Shown piece after piece: positions 41,905-51,790 of a stretch of 64,000 nt of DNA. The notes beneath the pieces are model-generated. The model did no database searches, was not told the origin of the DNA, and saw nothing but the letters and a program-made list of their open reading frames with translations. The stretch's first letter is position 1. Every line of letters starts with the position of its first letter. The stretch is from DATDIC01 sp963764525 (GTDB lineage: Bacteria; Pseudomonadota; Alphaproteobacteria; Acetobacterales; Acetobacteraceae). The stretch is taken from NCBI GenBank assembly GCA_963764525.1, contig CAVXTC010000029.1, positions 124,001-188,000 on the forward strand, read 5' to 3'. A program made the translations under genes and the position numbers.

Positions 41905-43197
41905 ATGCGCCCCGCCCCTGCCCTCACCCGCGCGCCCGACGGCATGGCTTTGCACGGCGATGCCGACCGCTTCGCCGGGATCCGCCGCGATTACACGCCG
42001 GATGATGTCGATCGGCTGTCCGGAAGCTTCCGCATCCGCCACACGCTGGCCGAGATGGGCGCGGCACGGCTCTGGCACCTGCTGCGCACCGAACCCTATG
42101 TGCCGACGCTGGGTGCGCTGACCGGCAATCAGGCGCTGCAGCAGGTCAAGGCCGGGCTGCGGGCGATCTACCTGTCCGGCTGGCAGGTGGCGGCCGACGC
42201 CAACTCGGCCGGGCAGATGTATCCGGACCAGTCGCTGTATCCCGTCGATTCGGTTCCGTTGGTAGTAAAACGTATCAACGCGGCGCTGCGCCGCGCCGAC
42301 CAGATCGCCCGCAGCGAAGGGACGCAGGACGACACGTACTGGATGGCGCCGATCATCGCCGATGCGGAAGCCGGGTTCGGCGGGCCGCTGAACGCCTACG
42401 AGCTGATGCGGGCGATGATCGAGGCCGGCGCCGCCGGCGTGCATTTCGAGGACCAGTTGGCCAGCGAGAAGAAGTGCGGCCACCTGGGAGGCAAGGTGCT
42501 GGTGCCGGTCGGCCAGCACATCCGCACACTGAACGCGGCACGGCTGGCGGCGGACGTGGAGGGCGTGGCGACGGTGCTGCTGTGCCGGACCGACGCGCAC
42601 TCGGCCCAGTTGCTGACCGCCGACATCGATGAGCGGGACCGGCCGTTCATTTCAGGCGCGCGCACCGCCGAAGGTTTCTTCCGCATCCGTCCCGGGCTGG
42701 GGGTGGAGTACGCGATTGCCCGCAGCCTGGCCTATGCGCCCTATGCCGATCTGCTCTGGTGGGAGACCAGCGAGCCGGACCTGCATGAGGCGGAGCGCTT
42801 CGCGGACGCGATCCACCGGAAGTTTCCGGGGAAGCTGCTGGCGTATAACTGCTCGCCCAGTTTCAATTGGCAGAAGAAACTTTCTCCGGACCGGATCGCC
42901 GGGTTCCAGCGGGACATCGCCGGGATGGGGTACCGGTTCCAGTTCGTTACGTTGGCCGGGTTCCATAGCCTGAACCATTCGATGTTCACGCTGGCGCGGG
43001 ATTACGCGGCGCGCGGCATGGCGGCCTATTCCGAACTGCAGCAGGCGGAGTTCGCGTCCGAGCCGGACGGCTACACGGCAACGCGGCACCAGCGGGAGGT
43101 AGGTGTGGGATATTTCGACGCGGTCGCGGTGGCGGTTTCCGGCGGGACTTCTTCGACCACGGCGCTATCTGGCAGCACCGAGGCGGCGCAGTTCCAC
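41905..43197 (+). CDS. aceA: Isocitrate lyase; natural stop lost to a one-base change
   Basis: It cleaves isocitrate to glyoxylate and succinate. ATG 41905 follows AGGAGACCCAAG; upstream in-frame ATGs at 41872 and 41884 lack a site. Family blocks are complete: WQVAADANSAGQMYPDQSLYP, APIIADAEAGFGG, HFEDQLASEKKCGHLGGKV (catalytic cysteine in KKCGH), LLAYNCSPSFNW and SGGTSSTTALSGSTEAAQFH. Family members end at that point. Here the frame stays open to 44028 across a convergent gene; inserting one T after CCAC recreates TGA at once. No malate synthase is in the window. Control is probably by the divergent RamB-like protein. Confidence 0.92.
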
Positions 43198-43356
43198 GAT
43201 GGGAACGGCGCGGCGGCCGGGCCGGAAGCGTACAGACGAAGGGCTGGTGCACGCGCACGGCTGGGCAGCGAGCGGGGATTGAGCAGGCAAGCGCAGCGGG
43301 GCGGAGGAGCACCGCCTGCGTCCCTTTGCGACGAAACTTGCTTACGACTTGCAACC

Positions 43357-44637
43357 TCACGCCGGCTGGTAAATCTGCCGGAGCCGCCCCACCGCGTCAG
43401 CGATCACCTCCCTGGTCGATCCGCCGGCGCAGGCCTTGGTGAACATATCGGGCACCACGTGTTTCGCCACGCTTTCCGCCTGCGGTCGGCTGATCGGCGC
43501 CGGCCAGCCCGGCAAATGGGACGTCGCAAGCGAATCGCGGTACGGCAGGTTGCGCGGTTCCACGTGCCACAGCGGTGCGTCGTCATAGGCGCGCAGCAAC
43601 GGCGCGTAGTAGCCGGACGCGGCGGTGTACCAACCGCCAGCCTGGTCCGGCTGCATCAGCCAGCGCAGGAAATCCTTCGCCGGCCTCGGGTCCTCGGTGC
43701 GGCTGAAGATCGAGTGGCTGCACGGCGCCAGGACGTGGAACCGGCCCTTCGGCCCAAGCGGGTTGAGCGACTGCCCGGTCACCTTGCCGATTTCGGGAAA
43801 TTCCTTCTTCGCCACATACAGGATGCTCGCCGCGTTGTTGGTGCAGGAGATCTGCCCGGCCAGGAACGCGCGGCTGTTGGCCCGGCCGGTCCACCCCGGC
43901 ACGTCCGCGGACATCGTCTGCCCGACGAAGCCGCGGCAGAAATCGACCGCACGGGCCGTTTCATCCGAATCCAGCACGATGGTCTTGCCGTCCGGTTCCA
44001 CCTCATGCGCGCCAAACGACCACAGTAATGGATACAGCCAGCCATGGTTGTCGTCGAAACCATCGCCCAGCGCGAAGCCGAACGGATGGCCGGCTGCCTT
44101 GAGCCTGATCCCAGCCTCCTGCAGCTCGTCCCAGGTATCGGGAAACGTCTGGTAGCCGGCTGCACCGAACCAATCCGTGCGCCAGTTCATGAGCTGGCCG
44201 ACATTGCCGAACGGGACCGCCCTCCATTTGCCGTTGACGACAGCCGCGTCCTTCGCTGCGTCGTACCAACCGCCCGGCTGCCCGCCGATTTCACCGGCGA
44301 TGTCGCTGACATCGACATATCTGCCGTCGTACAAAACCGGCCAGTCAGAGCAGGTCTGTGCCAGCCCGGGACCGGAGCCGGTCTCCGCCGCCGAGGCCAC
44401 CTGCGCTTGCAGGGTACCGGCACTGACCAGCTCATACTCCACCTTGATGCCGGTCGCTTTTTCGTACGCCGGGCCGAGGATCGTCCGGAAATACGCGTCG
44501 AAGGCGGGGATCAGGGAGGTTTCATGGATCAGCGTGAGGCTGGTGAGGGCTGCCCGCCCCCGCCTCGGCGCCAGCACCGCCCCGACCCCGGCGAGGCCGA
44601 TGCCCAGAAAATCCCGGCGTGAGCGGCTCCACAGCAT
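43357..44637 (-). CDS. Orphan ABC solute-binding protein, family 1, Tat-exported
   Basis: 426 residues. The leader SRRDFLGIGLAGVGAVLA is a twin-arginine type. The mature protein has the family-1 layout: LGPAYEKATGIKVEYELV, WRAVPFGNVGQLMNWRTDWF, LAGQISCTNNAASILYVAK and DFLRWLMQPDQAGGWYTAASGY. There are no permease or ATPase genes next to it. The ligand is unknown; sugars, polyols and polyamines are all possible. It overlaps the out-of-frame read-through of aceA on the other strand. Confidence 0.82.
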   Translation of the reverse strand: MLWSRSRRDFLGIGLAGVGAVLAPRRGRAALTSLTLIHETSLIPAFDAYFRTILGPAYEKATGIKVEYELVSAGTLQAQVASAAETGSGPGLAQTCSDWPVLYDGRYVDVSDIAGEIGGQPGGWYDAAKDAAVVNGKWRAVPFGNVGQLMNWRTDWFGAAGYQTFPDTWDELQEAGIRLKAAGHPFGFALGDGFDDNHGWLYPLLWSFGAHEVEPDGKTIVLDSDETARAVDFCRGFVGQTMSADVPGWTGRANSRAFLAGQISCTNNAASILYVAKKEFPEIGKVTGQSLNPLGPKGRFHVLAPCSHSIFSRTEDPRPAKDFLRWLMQPDQAGGWYTAASGYYAPLLRAYDDAPLWHVEPRNLPYRDSLATSHLPGWPAPISRPQAESVAKHVVPDMFTKACAGGSTREVIADAVGRLRQIYQPA

Positions 44638-44719
44638 GATTTGCCCCGGCGATCCTGCTTTGGTTCGCTGACCCTAACAGGTTGCCGGCGTTTGTTAAGA
44701 CACGCCAACGTCCACGCTG

Positions 44720-45202
44720 TCATGCTTTGGCCGGCGGTTCCCCCGGCTTGAAGTCCCCAGGCTTGGAGTCCCCAGGGGTGAAGTCCATCGCCGCGCCGTT
44801 CATGCAATAGCGCAGCCCCGTCGGCCGCGGGCCATCCTCGAACACATGACCCAGATGGCCGCCGCAGCGGCTGCAATGCACCTCGGTGCGCGTGGTGAAG
44901 AAGCTGCGGTCCTCGGTGGTGGCGACCGCGCCCTCGATCGGTTCCCAGAAGCTCGGCCATCCGGTGCCGCTCTCGAACTTGGTCGCGGCGGTGAACACCG
45001 GCTGGCCGCACCCGGCGCAGACGAACACGCCGTCGCGCTTTTCGACGTTCAGTGGAGAGCTGCCGGGGCGCTCCGTGCCGTGTTCCCGCAGCACCTTGAA
45101 CTGCGCCGGTGTCAGTTCGGCGCGCCATTCCTGCTCGGTGTGCGCAACCGGGAAATCCTGGGCGGGCGCTTCGTGGGTGGCGCCGCCGAACAGCCGCTTC
45201 AT
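44720..45202 (-). CDS. msrB: Peptide-methionine (R)-S-oxide reductase
   Basis: 160 residues from ATG 45202. It has the SelR/MsrB fold with two zinc CxxC pairs (VCAGCGQPVF and VHCSRCGGHLGHVFEDGP), the substrate loop SGTGWPSFWEPI and the end RYCMNGAAMDFTP with the resolving/catalytic cysteine. It repairs methionine-R-sulfoxide in proteins. A short tandem tail (GDSKPGDFKPGEPP) follows. Upstream open frame beyond 45202 is antisense to the next gene and not used. Confidence 0.95.
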   Translation of the reverse strand: MKRLFGGATHEAPAQDFPVAHTEQEWRAELTPAQFKVLREHGTERPGSSPLNVEKRDGVFVCAGCGQPVFTAATKFESGTGWPSFWEPIEGAVATTEDRSFFTTRTEVHCSRCGGHLGHVFEDGPRPTGLRYCMNGAAMDFTPGDSKPGDFKPGEPPAKA

Positions 45203-45274
45203 GGCGATGGTCCTTCGCTCGGTTTGGGTCAGCCGGTAGTATATGGGGCGGTTTGTGCGCCAGGAGGAATGGGG

Positions 45275-46457
45275 ATGGCTGACCTGAGGGACTCGCTGCA
45301 TCCGGTGCTGCCGGACGATGCCGCCGGTGCCGCGCTGGCCGGACGCGTCTGGCGGCCGGATGCCGCCGGCCCGTCCGTGGCGGCGGTGCGCGGCGGAGAG
45401 CTTGTCGATATCACCGCCGCCTTCCCCACCATGCGCGACCTGTGCGAGGCCGCCGATCCCGCCGCCGCCCTGCGTGCCGCCGCGGGTGAGACGATCGGGC
45501 GGCTGGACGATGTGCTGGCCAATACCCCGACGGACACGCGCGATCCCGCCCGCCCCTGGCTGCTCGCCCCGATCGATTTGCAGGCCATCAAGGCCGCCGG
45601 CGTGACGTTCGCCGTCTCCATGATCGAGCGGGTGATCGAGGAACGGGCCCGCGGCAATCCCGCCGCCGCCGCGGCCATCCGCACGGAGGTCAACCGCCTG
45701 GTCGGCGACGACCTGGCGCGGCTGAAGCCGGGGTCCGAGGATGCGGCGCGGCTCAAGCAGGTGCTGATCGAGCAGGGCGCCTGGAGCCAGTACCTGGAAG
45801 TCGGCATCGGCCCGGATGCCGAGATCTTCACCAAGGCGCAGCCGATGGCGGCGGTCGGCACCGGCATGGATGCCGGCATTCACCCGGCGTCCTCATGGAA
45901 CAACCCGGAGCCCGAGGTGGTGCTGGCGGCGTCGTCGGCCGGTCGGATTGTCGGCGCCACGCTGGGCAACGACGTGAATTTGCGCGACGTGGAGGGGCGG
46001 TCGGCGCTGCTGCTCGGCAAGGCGAAGGACAACAACGCGTCCTGCGCGGTGGGGCCGCTGCTGCGGTTCTTCGATGCGGGGTTCGGGCTGGATGATGTGC
46101 GTGAACATGACGGTGTCGCTGACCGTGCAGGGACCGGACGGATTCCACATGCAAGGCGGGTCGTCGATTGCGAAGATCAGCCGCGACCCGGCCGATCTGG
46201 TGGCGCAAATGGTCAACGCGCATCACCGGTTTCCGGACGGTGCGGTGCTGTTCCTGGGAACCATGTTCGCGCCGGTCGAAGACCGCGACGCGCCGGGCAA
46301 GGGGTTCACGCACAAGTCTGGCGATATCGTGACGGTTTCTGCGCCTGGGCTGGGGCGGCTGGTCAACCGGATGGCGTCAACCGATGCCTGCGAGCCCTGG
46401 ATTTTCGGCGCCGGCGCGCTGATGCGCAATCTGGCCCGGCGGGGGTTGTTGCGATAA
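45275..46457 (+). CDS. Fumarylacetoacetate hydrolase family protein, one frameshift
   Basis: About 393 residues when restored. ATG 45275 follows CAGGAGGAATGGGG. The FAH core holds SWNNPEPEVVLAASSAGRIVG, LGNDVNLRDVEGRSALLLGKAKDNNASC (metal ligands and catalytic loop) and PWIFGAGALMRNL at the end. Near 46101 an extra G shifts the frame; without it DVRNMTVSLTVQGPDGFHMQGG follows on. FAH proteins hydrolyse or decarboxylate 2-oxo-acid-type compounds, often in sugar-acid or aromatic pathways. The exact substrate is unknown. Confidence 0.78.
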
Positions 46458-46511
46458 CCGCGAAGTAGGCCCACTCCCACAACAGGACGGGGCGGGGTGC
46501 GCGTCAGGTGG

Positions 46512-47250
46512 TCAAACCGTCGCCCCGAGAAAAACCTCATACCCCACATCGAACAGATCCAGGAAATCCGCCGGCATGGTGAACCCGGTCGGATCGTCGG
46601 TAATGATCATCCCATGCTGCGACGCATGCGCGGCGATCGCGTCGCGCTTGGCGGACAAATGCCCGGTGATATCAAGCCGCACCCCTGACGGGAGCGGATC
46701 GGGCAGCTCCATCGCATCGCTCAGAGTCCACCCCCAGACCGGATACGACAGCAGCCGTCCCCTGGTCGCCCCTGCCGCCGCCGCGCCCATACGATGGGCG
46801 GCCACGTGGTCACCGTGCGGATCATGTTGCCAGGGGGCCAGTATCGTTGGCGTTTTCGTGACGATAGGCGAGCCGGACGATCTCCGATACGGCGGCATCG
46901 AACGCCGGCCCTTCATGCGGGGCGGCGCCGTCCGGCAGGCGCAGGAACACGAGGCGATCCTCCGCCAGCCCCAATGCCGCCGCCGCCCGTCGTGCCTCCT
47001 GCTCGCGGATGTCGCGCCGGGCGGTCGCACCGAAGCGCCGCGATCCGGGGTGGGAGGCGGCGCCGTCGGTCACAAACACCACAACCGGCGGCGTGCCGGC
47101 CTCGCAGGCCGCCGCGATCATTCCGCCGCAGCCCAGGCTTTCGTCATCCGGGTGCGGCGCCAGCACCATCGGCGATGCACCGCCGGTGATTGCCCGAAGC
47201 GGGACAAACGGCAGGGCCCGGAAATGCCGATGCACATCGCTCGGCTTCAT
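46512..47250 (-). CDS. PIG-L family deacetylase (LmbE-like), one frameshift
   Basis: From ATG 47250. The metal motif MVLAPHPDDESLGCGG is at the N-terminus, then VVVFVTDGAASHPGS and LPDGAAPHEG. Near 46855 the frame breaks; the second frame continues TILAPWQHDPHGDHVAAH with the third metal ligand region, to LFDVGYEVFLGATV. The protein is about 246 residues. Family members remove acetyl groups from N-acetylglucosamine-type sugars, using zinc. It lies immediately downstream of a cupin gene on the same strand. Confidence 0.75.
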
Positions 47251-47270
47251 GGCGGCGAAACGCCGGCGTG

Positions 47271-47771
47271 CTATCCCGCCCAAAGCCGCGGCAGCGCACC
47301 ATCCACCCCGGTCACCGGATCGGAGTGCGGCACCGGCACCGCGGCGGTATTGCGCACGGCCTCATCATGCTCGGCCGGCTTGCCGCGCCGCGTATCGGTC
47401 CTGGCGGCCATACCCTCGGGATACGCGCCGACGATCAGCAGGTCGGGCGACTGCCCCTGGTTGCAGTGCCCGACCCCGGCCGGCAGCACCACCACATCGC
47501 CGGCCTGCACCTCGAGCACGCGCCCGCCCGGTCCGCCGAACAGCACCTGCGCCTGCCCGCGCGCGACCCCGAGCACCTCATGCGCCGTGCTGTGGAAGTG
47601 GTGGAACGGGTGAACCCCGTCACGCCAGGCCGGCGGCCAGCGGTGGGCGGCGAACAGCCGCTCGATCGCCGCCGGGTCCGCCGGCACCGCTTGGCGATAT
47701 ACCAGCAGCGGCAGGCGCGAGTTGGGGATCGCGCCATCATCTTCGAATGTGAAGGTCTCGGGTTCGATCAT
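47271..47771 (-). CDS. Cupin-domain protein
   Basis: 166 residues from ATG 47771. The cupin motif is HPFHHFHSTAHEVLGVARGQAQVLFGG and, in the second half, LEVQAGDVVVLPAGVGHCNQG. The metal-type histidines are HxH and the final H. Function in this fold ranges from isomerase to storage or binding, so no reaction is assigned. It is 20 bp from the PIG-L start. Confidence 0.8.
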   Translation of the reverse strand: MIEPETFTFEDDGAIPNSRLPLLVYRQAVPADPAAIERLFAAHRWPPAWRDGVHPFHHFHSTAHEVLGVARGQAQVLFGGPGGRVLEVQAGDVVVLPAGVGHCNQGQSPDLLIVGAYPEGMAARTDTRRGKPAEHDEAVRNTAAVPVPHSDPVTGVDGALPRLWAG

Positions 47772-47829
47772 GCTTGGTTGTCTCCTGGCTGGCCGCGAGG
47801 GTAACGCAACGGCGGGCCGGAAGCTGCAT

Positions 47830-48228
47830 TCATCCTGGGCTGGGGGCCGCCTGGGCAAGCTTGCGGTCGAGCGTCACCAGTTCGGCCCCGAGCGCCCGGG
47901 CGAGCCAGAGATAGCTCGTGTCATAAACCGTCAGGCCGGTGCGCGCGGCCAGGGCCAGCACTTCGGGATGATCGACCTCGGCGGTTTCGATCCGCAGCCG
48001 GTCGCAGCGCCTGAACGCAGTCCAGACGAAATCGCGAAGTTCGGGGTGGCGCCGCGACTTCGAAAGACAGGCATTGGCGACCTCGAACAGCAGAAGCGCC
48101 GGGGCGACCAGGGTTGCCTCGTTCAGGCGTTCGGCGACAGACCTCGCCTCGGGTTCCTGCAACAGAAGGGCGACGATCGCCGAGGCATCAACGACCTTAA
48201 CCGGATCCACTGCCGTCCCGGTGGCCAC
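47830..48228 (-). CDS. PIN-domain toxin, VapC type
   Basis: 132 residues. Acidic residues of the PIN nuclease are visible: VVDASAIVALLLQEPEA (first Asp), LFEVANAC (Glu), YDTSYLWLARALGAELVTLD (two Asp). VapC toxins are RNases that cut tRNA or rRNA when released from their antitoxin. It overlaps the antitoxin gene upstream by 32 bp, the usual order. All four acidic positions appear present, so the toxin is probably active. Confidence 0.82.
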   Translation of the reverse strand: MATGTAVDPVKVVDASAIVALLLQEPEARSVAERLNEATLVAPALLLFEVANACLSKSRRHPELRDFVWTAFRRCDRLRIETAEVDHPEVLALAARTGLTVYDTSYLWLARALGAELVTLDRKLAQAAPSPG

Positions 48229-48457
48229 GATCGCGGTCCTGGCGGATCAGCTCGGCCGCTTCGCTGCGGGTTCCGTAGCCGAACTTCTGGCTTTCTTCCC
48301 AGAATTCGAAGGGGGTGAGCTTCCGGTCGGGGCGCACCGCATCTTCAATGATGGCCATCAGTTCCCCTTGCAACGAGCGGTGGTTGCGCCGCGCCCGCTG
48401 CCGCAGGCGCTCCACCACATCATCGGGGGCATTCTTCACCGACAGGTTGACGGGCAT
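48197..48457 (-). CDS. FitA/VapB-type ribbon-helix-helix antitoxin
   Basis: 86 residues from ATG 48457. MPVNLSVKNAPDDVVERLRQ, then RSLQGELMAIIEDAV, is the FitA-like RHH DNA-binding domain. The C-terminal tail (LTPFEFWEESQKFGYGTRSEAAELIRQDRD) would thread into VapC. It likely represses its own operon. An upstream ATG at 48499 would add 14 residues without family similarity. Confidence 0.8.
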   Translation of the reverse strand: MPVNLSVKNAPDDVVERLRQRARRNHRSLQGELMAIIEDAVRPDRKLTPFEFWEESQKFGYGTRSEAAELIRQDRDRGHRDGSGSG

Positions 48458-48492
48458 GGCACGATCCAGTTCGGCTCCATTGTGGAGCACTT

Positions 48493-49554
48493 TTAGCACA
48501 TCTCGGCCTCCACTTCAACAGCGTTCTCCCCCTCCTCGTCATATCCCAGCAGGCGCAACGCCCGTCCGGTGATGCCGCGCTGCGTGACCGCGTGGATCAG
48601 CGCTTCCTCCCGCCCATGCGTCACCCAGATTTCGGGGGCGCCCACCTCATCGACCGTGGCATTCAGATCGTTCCAGTCGGCATGGTCGGAGATCACCAGT
48701 GGCAGCTCCACGCCCTGCGATTTCGCCCGCTGGCGTACCCGCATCCAGCCGGAAGCCAGTGCCACGACCGGGTCCGCCAGCCGCCGCGCCCAGCGATCGG
48801 CGATCGCCCCAGGCGGCGCCAGCACGATGGCGCCGGTCAGCTCCGCCTTGGCTGCCCCGGTCGCCGCCCGCAACTCGCCGAGCACAATCCCGCGTGCCTC
48901 ATAGACCTGGCAGAGCGCCGCCAGTGCTCCATGCAGCCAGATCGGCCGGTCCCAGCCGGCCTGGCGCAGCAGCGCGATCAGCCGCTGGCACTTGCCCAGT
49001 GCGTAACAGCCGACCAGGTGCGTCCGCTCCGGAAACAGTGCGACGCTGGCGAGCAGCCGGCCGATCTCCTGCTCCGCCGGCGGGTGATGAAAGACCGGCA
49101 GCGCGAACGTGGCCTCGGTGACGAACACGTCGCAGGAGACCGGAATGAAGCCGGCGCAGGTCGGGTCCGCCTGCCGCTTGTAGTCGCCGCTGACCACCGC
49201 GCGGCTGCGGGTTGCCCCCGAGGCGAACTCCATCACCACCTGTGCACTGCCGAGCACGTGCCCGGCCGGCTGCAGCCAGACCCGGACGCCGCCGACGTTC
49301 AGCGCCTCGCCCCAGGCCGCCGCCTGCTGCACGTCGCCGGCCGCTTCGCCGAGCCGGGCACGCATCAACGCGAGTGTGTCGGGGCTGGCCAGCACGTGCC
49401 GATGGCCGGGGCGGGCGTGATCCGAATGGGCGTGCGTGATCACCGCACGATCCACCGCCCGGGTCGGGTCGATGAAAAACCCGCCCGGCTCGCAGAACAG
49501 GCCTGCCGGCAGTACCTTCAGCCAGCTTGCGGGATGTGCCACGGATATGCCCAT
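48493..49554 (-). CDS. Ligase-associated DNA exonuclease (metallo-beta-lactamase fold)
   Basis: 353 residues. Metal site AVITHAHSDHARPGH (HxHxDH), then GHVLGSAQVVME, RAVVSGDYKRQ and VISDHADWNDL. This layout is that of the exonuclease usually found with an ATP-dependent DNA ligase and a helicase in a bacterial repair cluster. The ligase is not in the window on either side. It ends next to the VapBC-type pair. Confidence 0.88.
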   Translation of the reverse strand: MGISVAHPASWLKVLPAGLFCEPGGFFIDPTRAVDRAVITHAHSDHARPGHRHVLASPDTLALMRARLGEAAGDVQQAAAWGEALNVGGVRVWLQPAGHVLGSAQVVMEFASGATRSRAVVSGDYKRQADPTCAGFIPVSCDVFVTEATFALPVFHHPPAEQEIGRLLASVALFPERTHLVGCYALGKCQRLIALLRQAGWDRPIWLHGALAALCQVYEARGIVLGELRAATGAAKAELTGAIVLAPPGAIADRWARRLADPVVALASGWMRVRQRAKSQGVELPLVISDHADWNDLNATVDEVGAPEIWVTHGREEALIHAVTQRGITGRALRLLGYDEEGENAVEVEAEMC

Positions 49555-49595
49555 TCCAGACGCATCTACCGGATGCTTGTAACCCCTGACCCTCG

Positions 49596-49625
49596 CTCGC
49601 CATTCCCGCGAAAGCGGGAACCAGG
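49596..49625. repeat. HSREGG-type palindromic repeat
   Basis: GCCATTCCCGCGAAAGCGGGAA matches the copies near 21.5 kb exactly in its core. It stands in the gene-free stretch 49555-50021. Confidence 0.8.
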
Positions 49626-49746
49626 CTTGCCTGCACGACCGAACCAGCCTGTGGATACCCGCTACTGACCTTCGCCGTCGATCCTTCCCGCGCCAGGTGT
49701 GACGTCCGGCTGGATTGCCTCAGACCAGGAAAGCTGGTCAGACGTT

Positions 49747-49830
49747 TTGACCGCAGATGCACACAGATGCATCGCGCGGCTCGGTTTTATCTGTGCTGCA
49801 TCTGTGTGCATCTGCGGTCAATTTTTTCGT
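49747..49830. repeat. 25-bp perfect inverted repeat with T-tract
   Basis: The left arm (49747-49771) begins TTGACCGCAGATGCACACAG and ends ATGCA. The right arm (49797-49821) is its exact complement and ends TCTGCGGTCAA, followed by six Ts. The loop is 25 nt. It is a very stable hairpin, related in type to the 'CGCAGATGCACACAGAT' dispersed palindromes of other genomes. No gene is supported in 49555-50021 besides this and the HSREGG copy. Confidence 0.8.
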
Positions 49831-50021
49831 GGCGCTTCGCGCGTGCTCGGTTCTGCGGGCGGAAAACCAATCCCGCCAGCCCGCACCTCGTACCAGGCGC
49901 CGACAGGACACACCTCCCGACGTCATGCCCGCGAAGCTTGGTATTGTGATTCGATCCGTCCACCGGTGCTATCCTCTGCTGCCAACAGAACGATAGATCG
50001 CCGGTCTCGGCTCCCCCCGGC

Positions 50022-51623
50022 TCAAACCGCCGCCACGTAGCCGTCGCGTCGCGGGTCCGCCGCGCCGATCATTACCCCGGTTTCCGCATCGACCGCGATC
50101 GCCTGCATCCCGCCGACCGCCATGGTCCACGCCATCGGCGCCTCGATGTCGTGGCCGCGCGCGCGAAGCGCCGCTATCGTTGCATCCGATACCCGCGCTT
50201 CCATCTGCACCTTGCGGCCGTCGGTCAACCTCGCGCGCGGCGCCTCGATCGCCTGTTGCAGCGGCAGACCGAAATCCACGTGCTGCACCATGGCCTGCGG
50301 TTGCGTCTGACAGATGCCGTAGCTGCCGGGCGTCCCCAACGCCAGCGCCAGCCGGCCGGCACGCGTGCTGATGGTCGGCGCTATCGGCAGCGCGAGCGGC
50401 CCGCCGCCTTTCATGTGGTTCGTGCCGCGCGGATCGATCTCCCCCCAATACAGGAAGTTGTTCAGGCAAACGCCGGTGCCGGGAACCACCACGCCGCAGC
50501 CGAACTTGGCGCCCAGGCTCTGGGTGATGCACACCGCGTTGCCCTCGGCATCGGCTACCGACAGCGATGTGGTGTGCTGCATCAGCGTGCTGCCGTTTTG
50601 CGATTCCATCCACTGTTCGGTCGGCCCGTCGATCGGCACGCCATCCCGCACACGCCGGCGAAGCCGCGCGACCGTTTCGTCTGACATGACGTGCAGCAGC
50701 CGCTCGGGCGACGGATTGTCGTTGGCGATCCGCACGCCGGCAGCAAGCCGGATCGCTCGCAGCACGGTGTCGAGGTGCTCGACGCCGTCGCGTTCCATCG
50801 CCACAAGCTCGAAGCCTTCCAGGATGCGCAGCGTCAGCAGGTGCTGGAAGCCCTGACACGGCGGTGGCAGCGTATGGACCAGCAGGCCGCGATACCAAGC
50901 GGCGACCGGCTCCAGCCAGCGGGGCCGCACCGCTGTCAGGTCCGCCGGCGTCAGGCAGCCGCCGAGCCGTCGCACATGCTCGACCAGCGCCGCACCCAGC
51001 GCGCCTTCATACAAATGGGCCGGGCCGTCGCGGACGATCGCTTCCAGCGTGCGCGCCAGATCAGGTTGCCGCAGGACCGCCCCGCCCGTCACCCGCCCGG
51101 CGCCGCCGGTGTAGGTACCCGACCACGCCGCGTACAGTGCGTCGTGCGGCTTGATCTCCAGGCCGGCATCATTGATGGCAGCAGCATTGAACCCGGTCAG
51201 CGGGAAGCCATCGCGCGCCAGGCGGATCGCCGGCGCGAACACCGCGGACAGGTTTTTGCGTCCGTGCGCGCGCACCAGCTCGCACCAGCCGGCCAGATTG
51301 CCCGGCGCGCCGGTGGCAAGCGGACCGTGCGCCAGATCCTCGCGCCGACGGAATCGGTCGGTGGTGAATTCCGCCGGAACGCGGGTGATGAAGTCGAGCG
51401 TGCGGACCGCGGATTCGGACGCCACATAGCAGCTCGCCATTCCCATTCCGGCGAGGCCCGACATGTACGGCTCCACCACGTTCAGCGCGGCCGCCGTCGC
51501 CGCCGCCGCATCGAACGCATTGCCGCCGTCGGCCAGCACGAACGCCCCCGCCTGTGCGGCCAACGGGTGCGCTGCGGCAACCATTCCGTGCAACGAGGCG
51601 ATCGTCGGGCGCTTGCCGTCCAT
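50022..51623 (-). CDS. Gamma-glutamyltransferase (GGT) family protein
   Basis: 533 residues from ATG 51623. N-terminal Ntn-hydrolase family block ADGGNAFDAAAATAAALNVVEPYMSGLAG. The autocleavage/nucleophile threonine is in MQHTTSLSVADAEGNAVCITQSLG, followed by GTGVCLNNFLYWG and GGPLALPIAPTI. GGTs cleave or transfer the gamma-glutamyl group of glutathione and similar peptides. No signal peptide is evident, so it may be cytoplasmic. A glutathione link also occurs at 16 kb (ChaC). It is divergent from a peptide-binding protein. Confidence 0.87.
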   Translation of the reverse strand: MDGKRPTIASLHGMVAAAHPLAAQAGAFVLADGGNAFDAAAATAAALNVVEPYMSGLAGMGMASCYVASESAVRTLDFITRVPAEFTTDRFRRREDLAHGPLATGAPGNLAGWCELVRAHGRKNLSAVFAPAIRLARDGFPLTGFNAAAINDAGLEIKPHDALYAAWSGTYTGGAGRVTGGAVLRQPDLARTLEAIVRDGPAHLYEGALGAALVEHVRRLGGCLTPADLTAVRPRWLEPVAAWYRGLLVHTLPPPCQGFQHLLTLRILEGFELVAMERDGVEHLDTVLRAIRLAAGVRIANDNPSPERLLHVMSDETVARLRRRVRDGVPIDGPTEQWMESQNGSTLMQHTTSLSVADAEGNAVCITQSLGAKFGCGVVVPGTGVCLNNFLYWGEIDPRGTNHMKGGGPLALPIAPTISTRAGRLALALGTPGSYGICQTQPQAMVQHVDFGLPLQQAIEAPRARLTDGRKVQMEARVSDATIAALRARGHDIEAPMAWTMAVGGMQAIAVDAETGVMIGAADPRRDGYVAAV

Positions 51624-51790
51624 TCCTGGGTCCTCCGCTCCGTGGCGCAGCACATTTCCGCCGCACCCCCACCACAGTTAATCCCATGCCGGTGCCAGCG
51701 CAAAAAAGCACGCCGCAGAGCTCAACCGGAAACTTGACGCCCTGAAGGACCCGCCGGAAAGTCCGCTCAACAGCAATAGGGACGCGGACG

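Noticed and set aside
44720..45883. 387-codon extension of MsrB
   Set aside because: The upstream 227 codons are antisense to the FAH gene. ATG 45202 gives the full MsrB family length.
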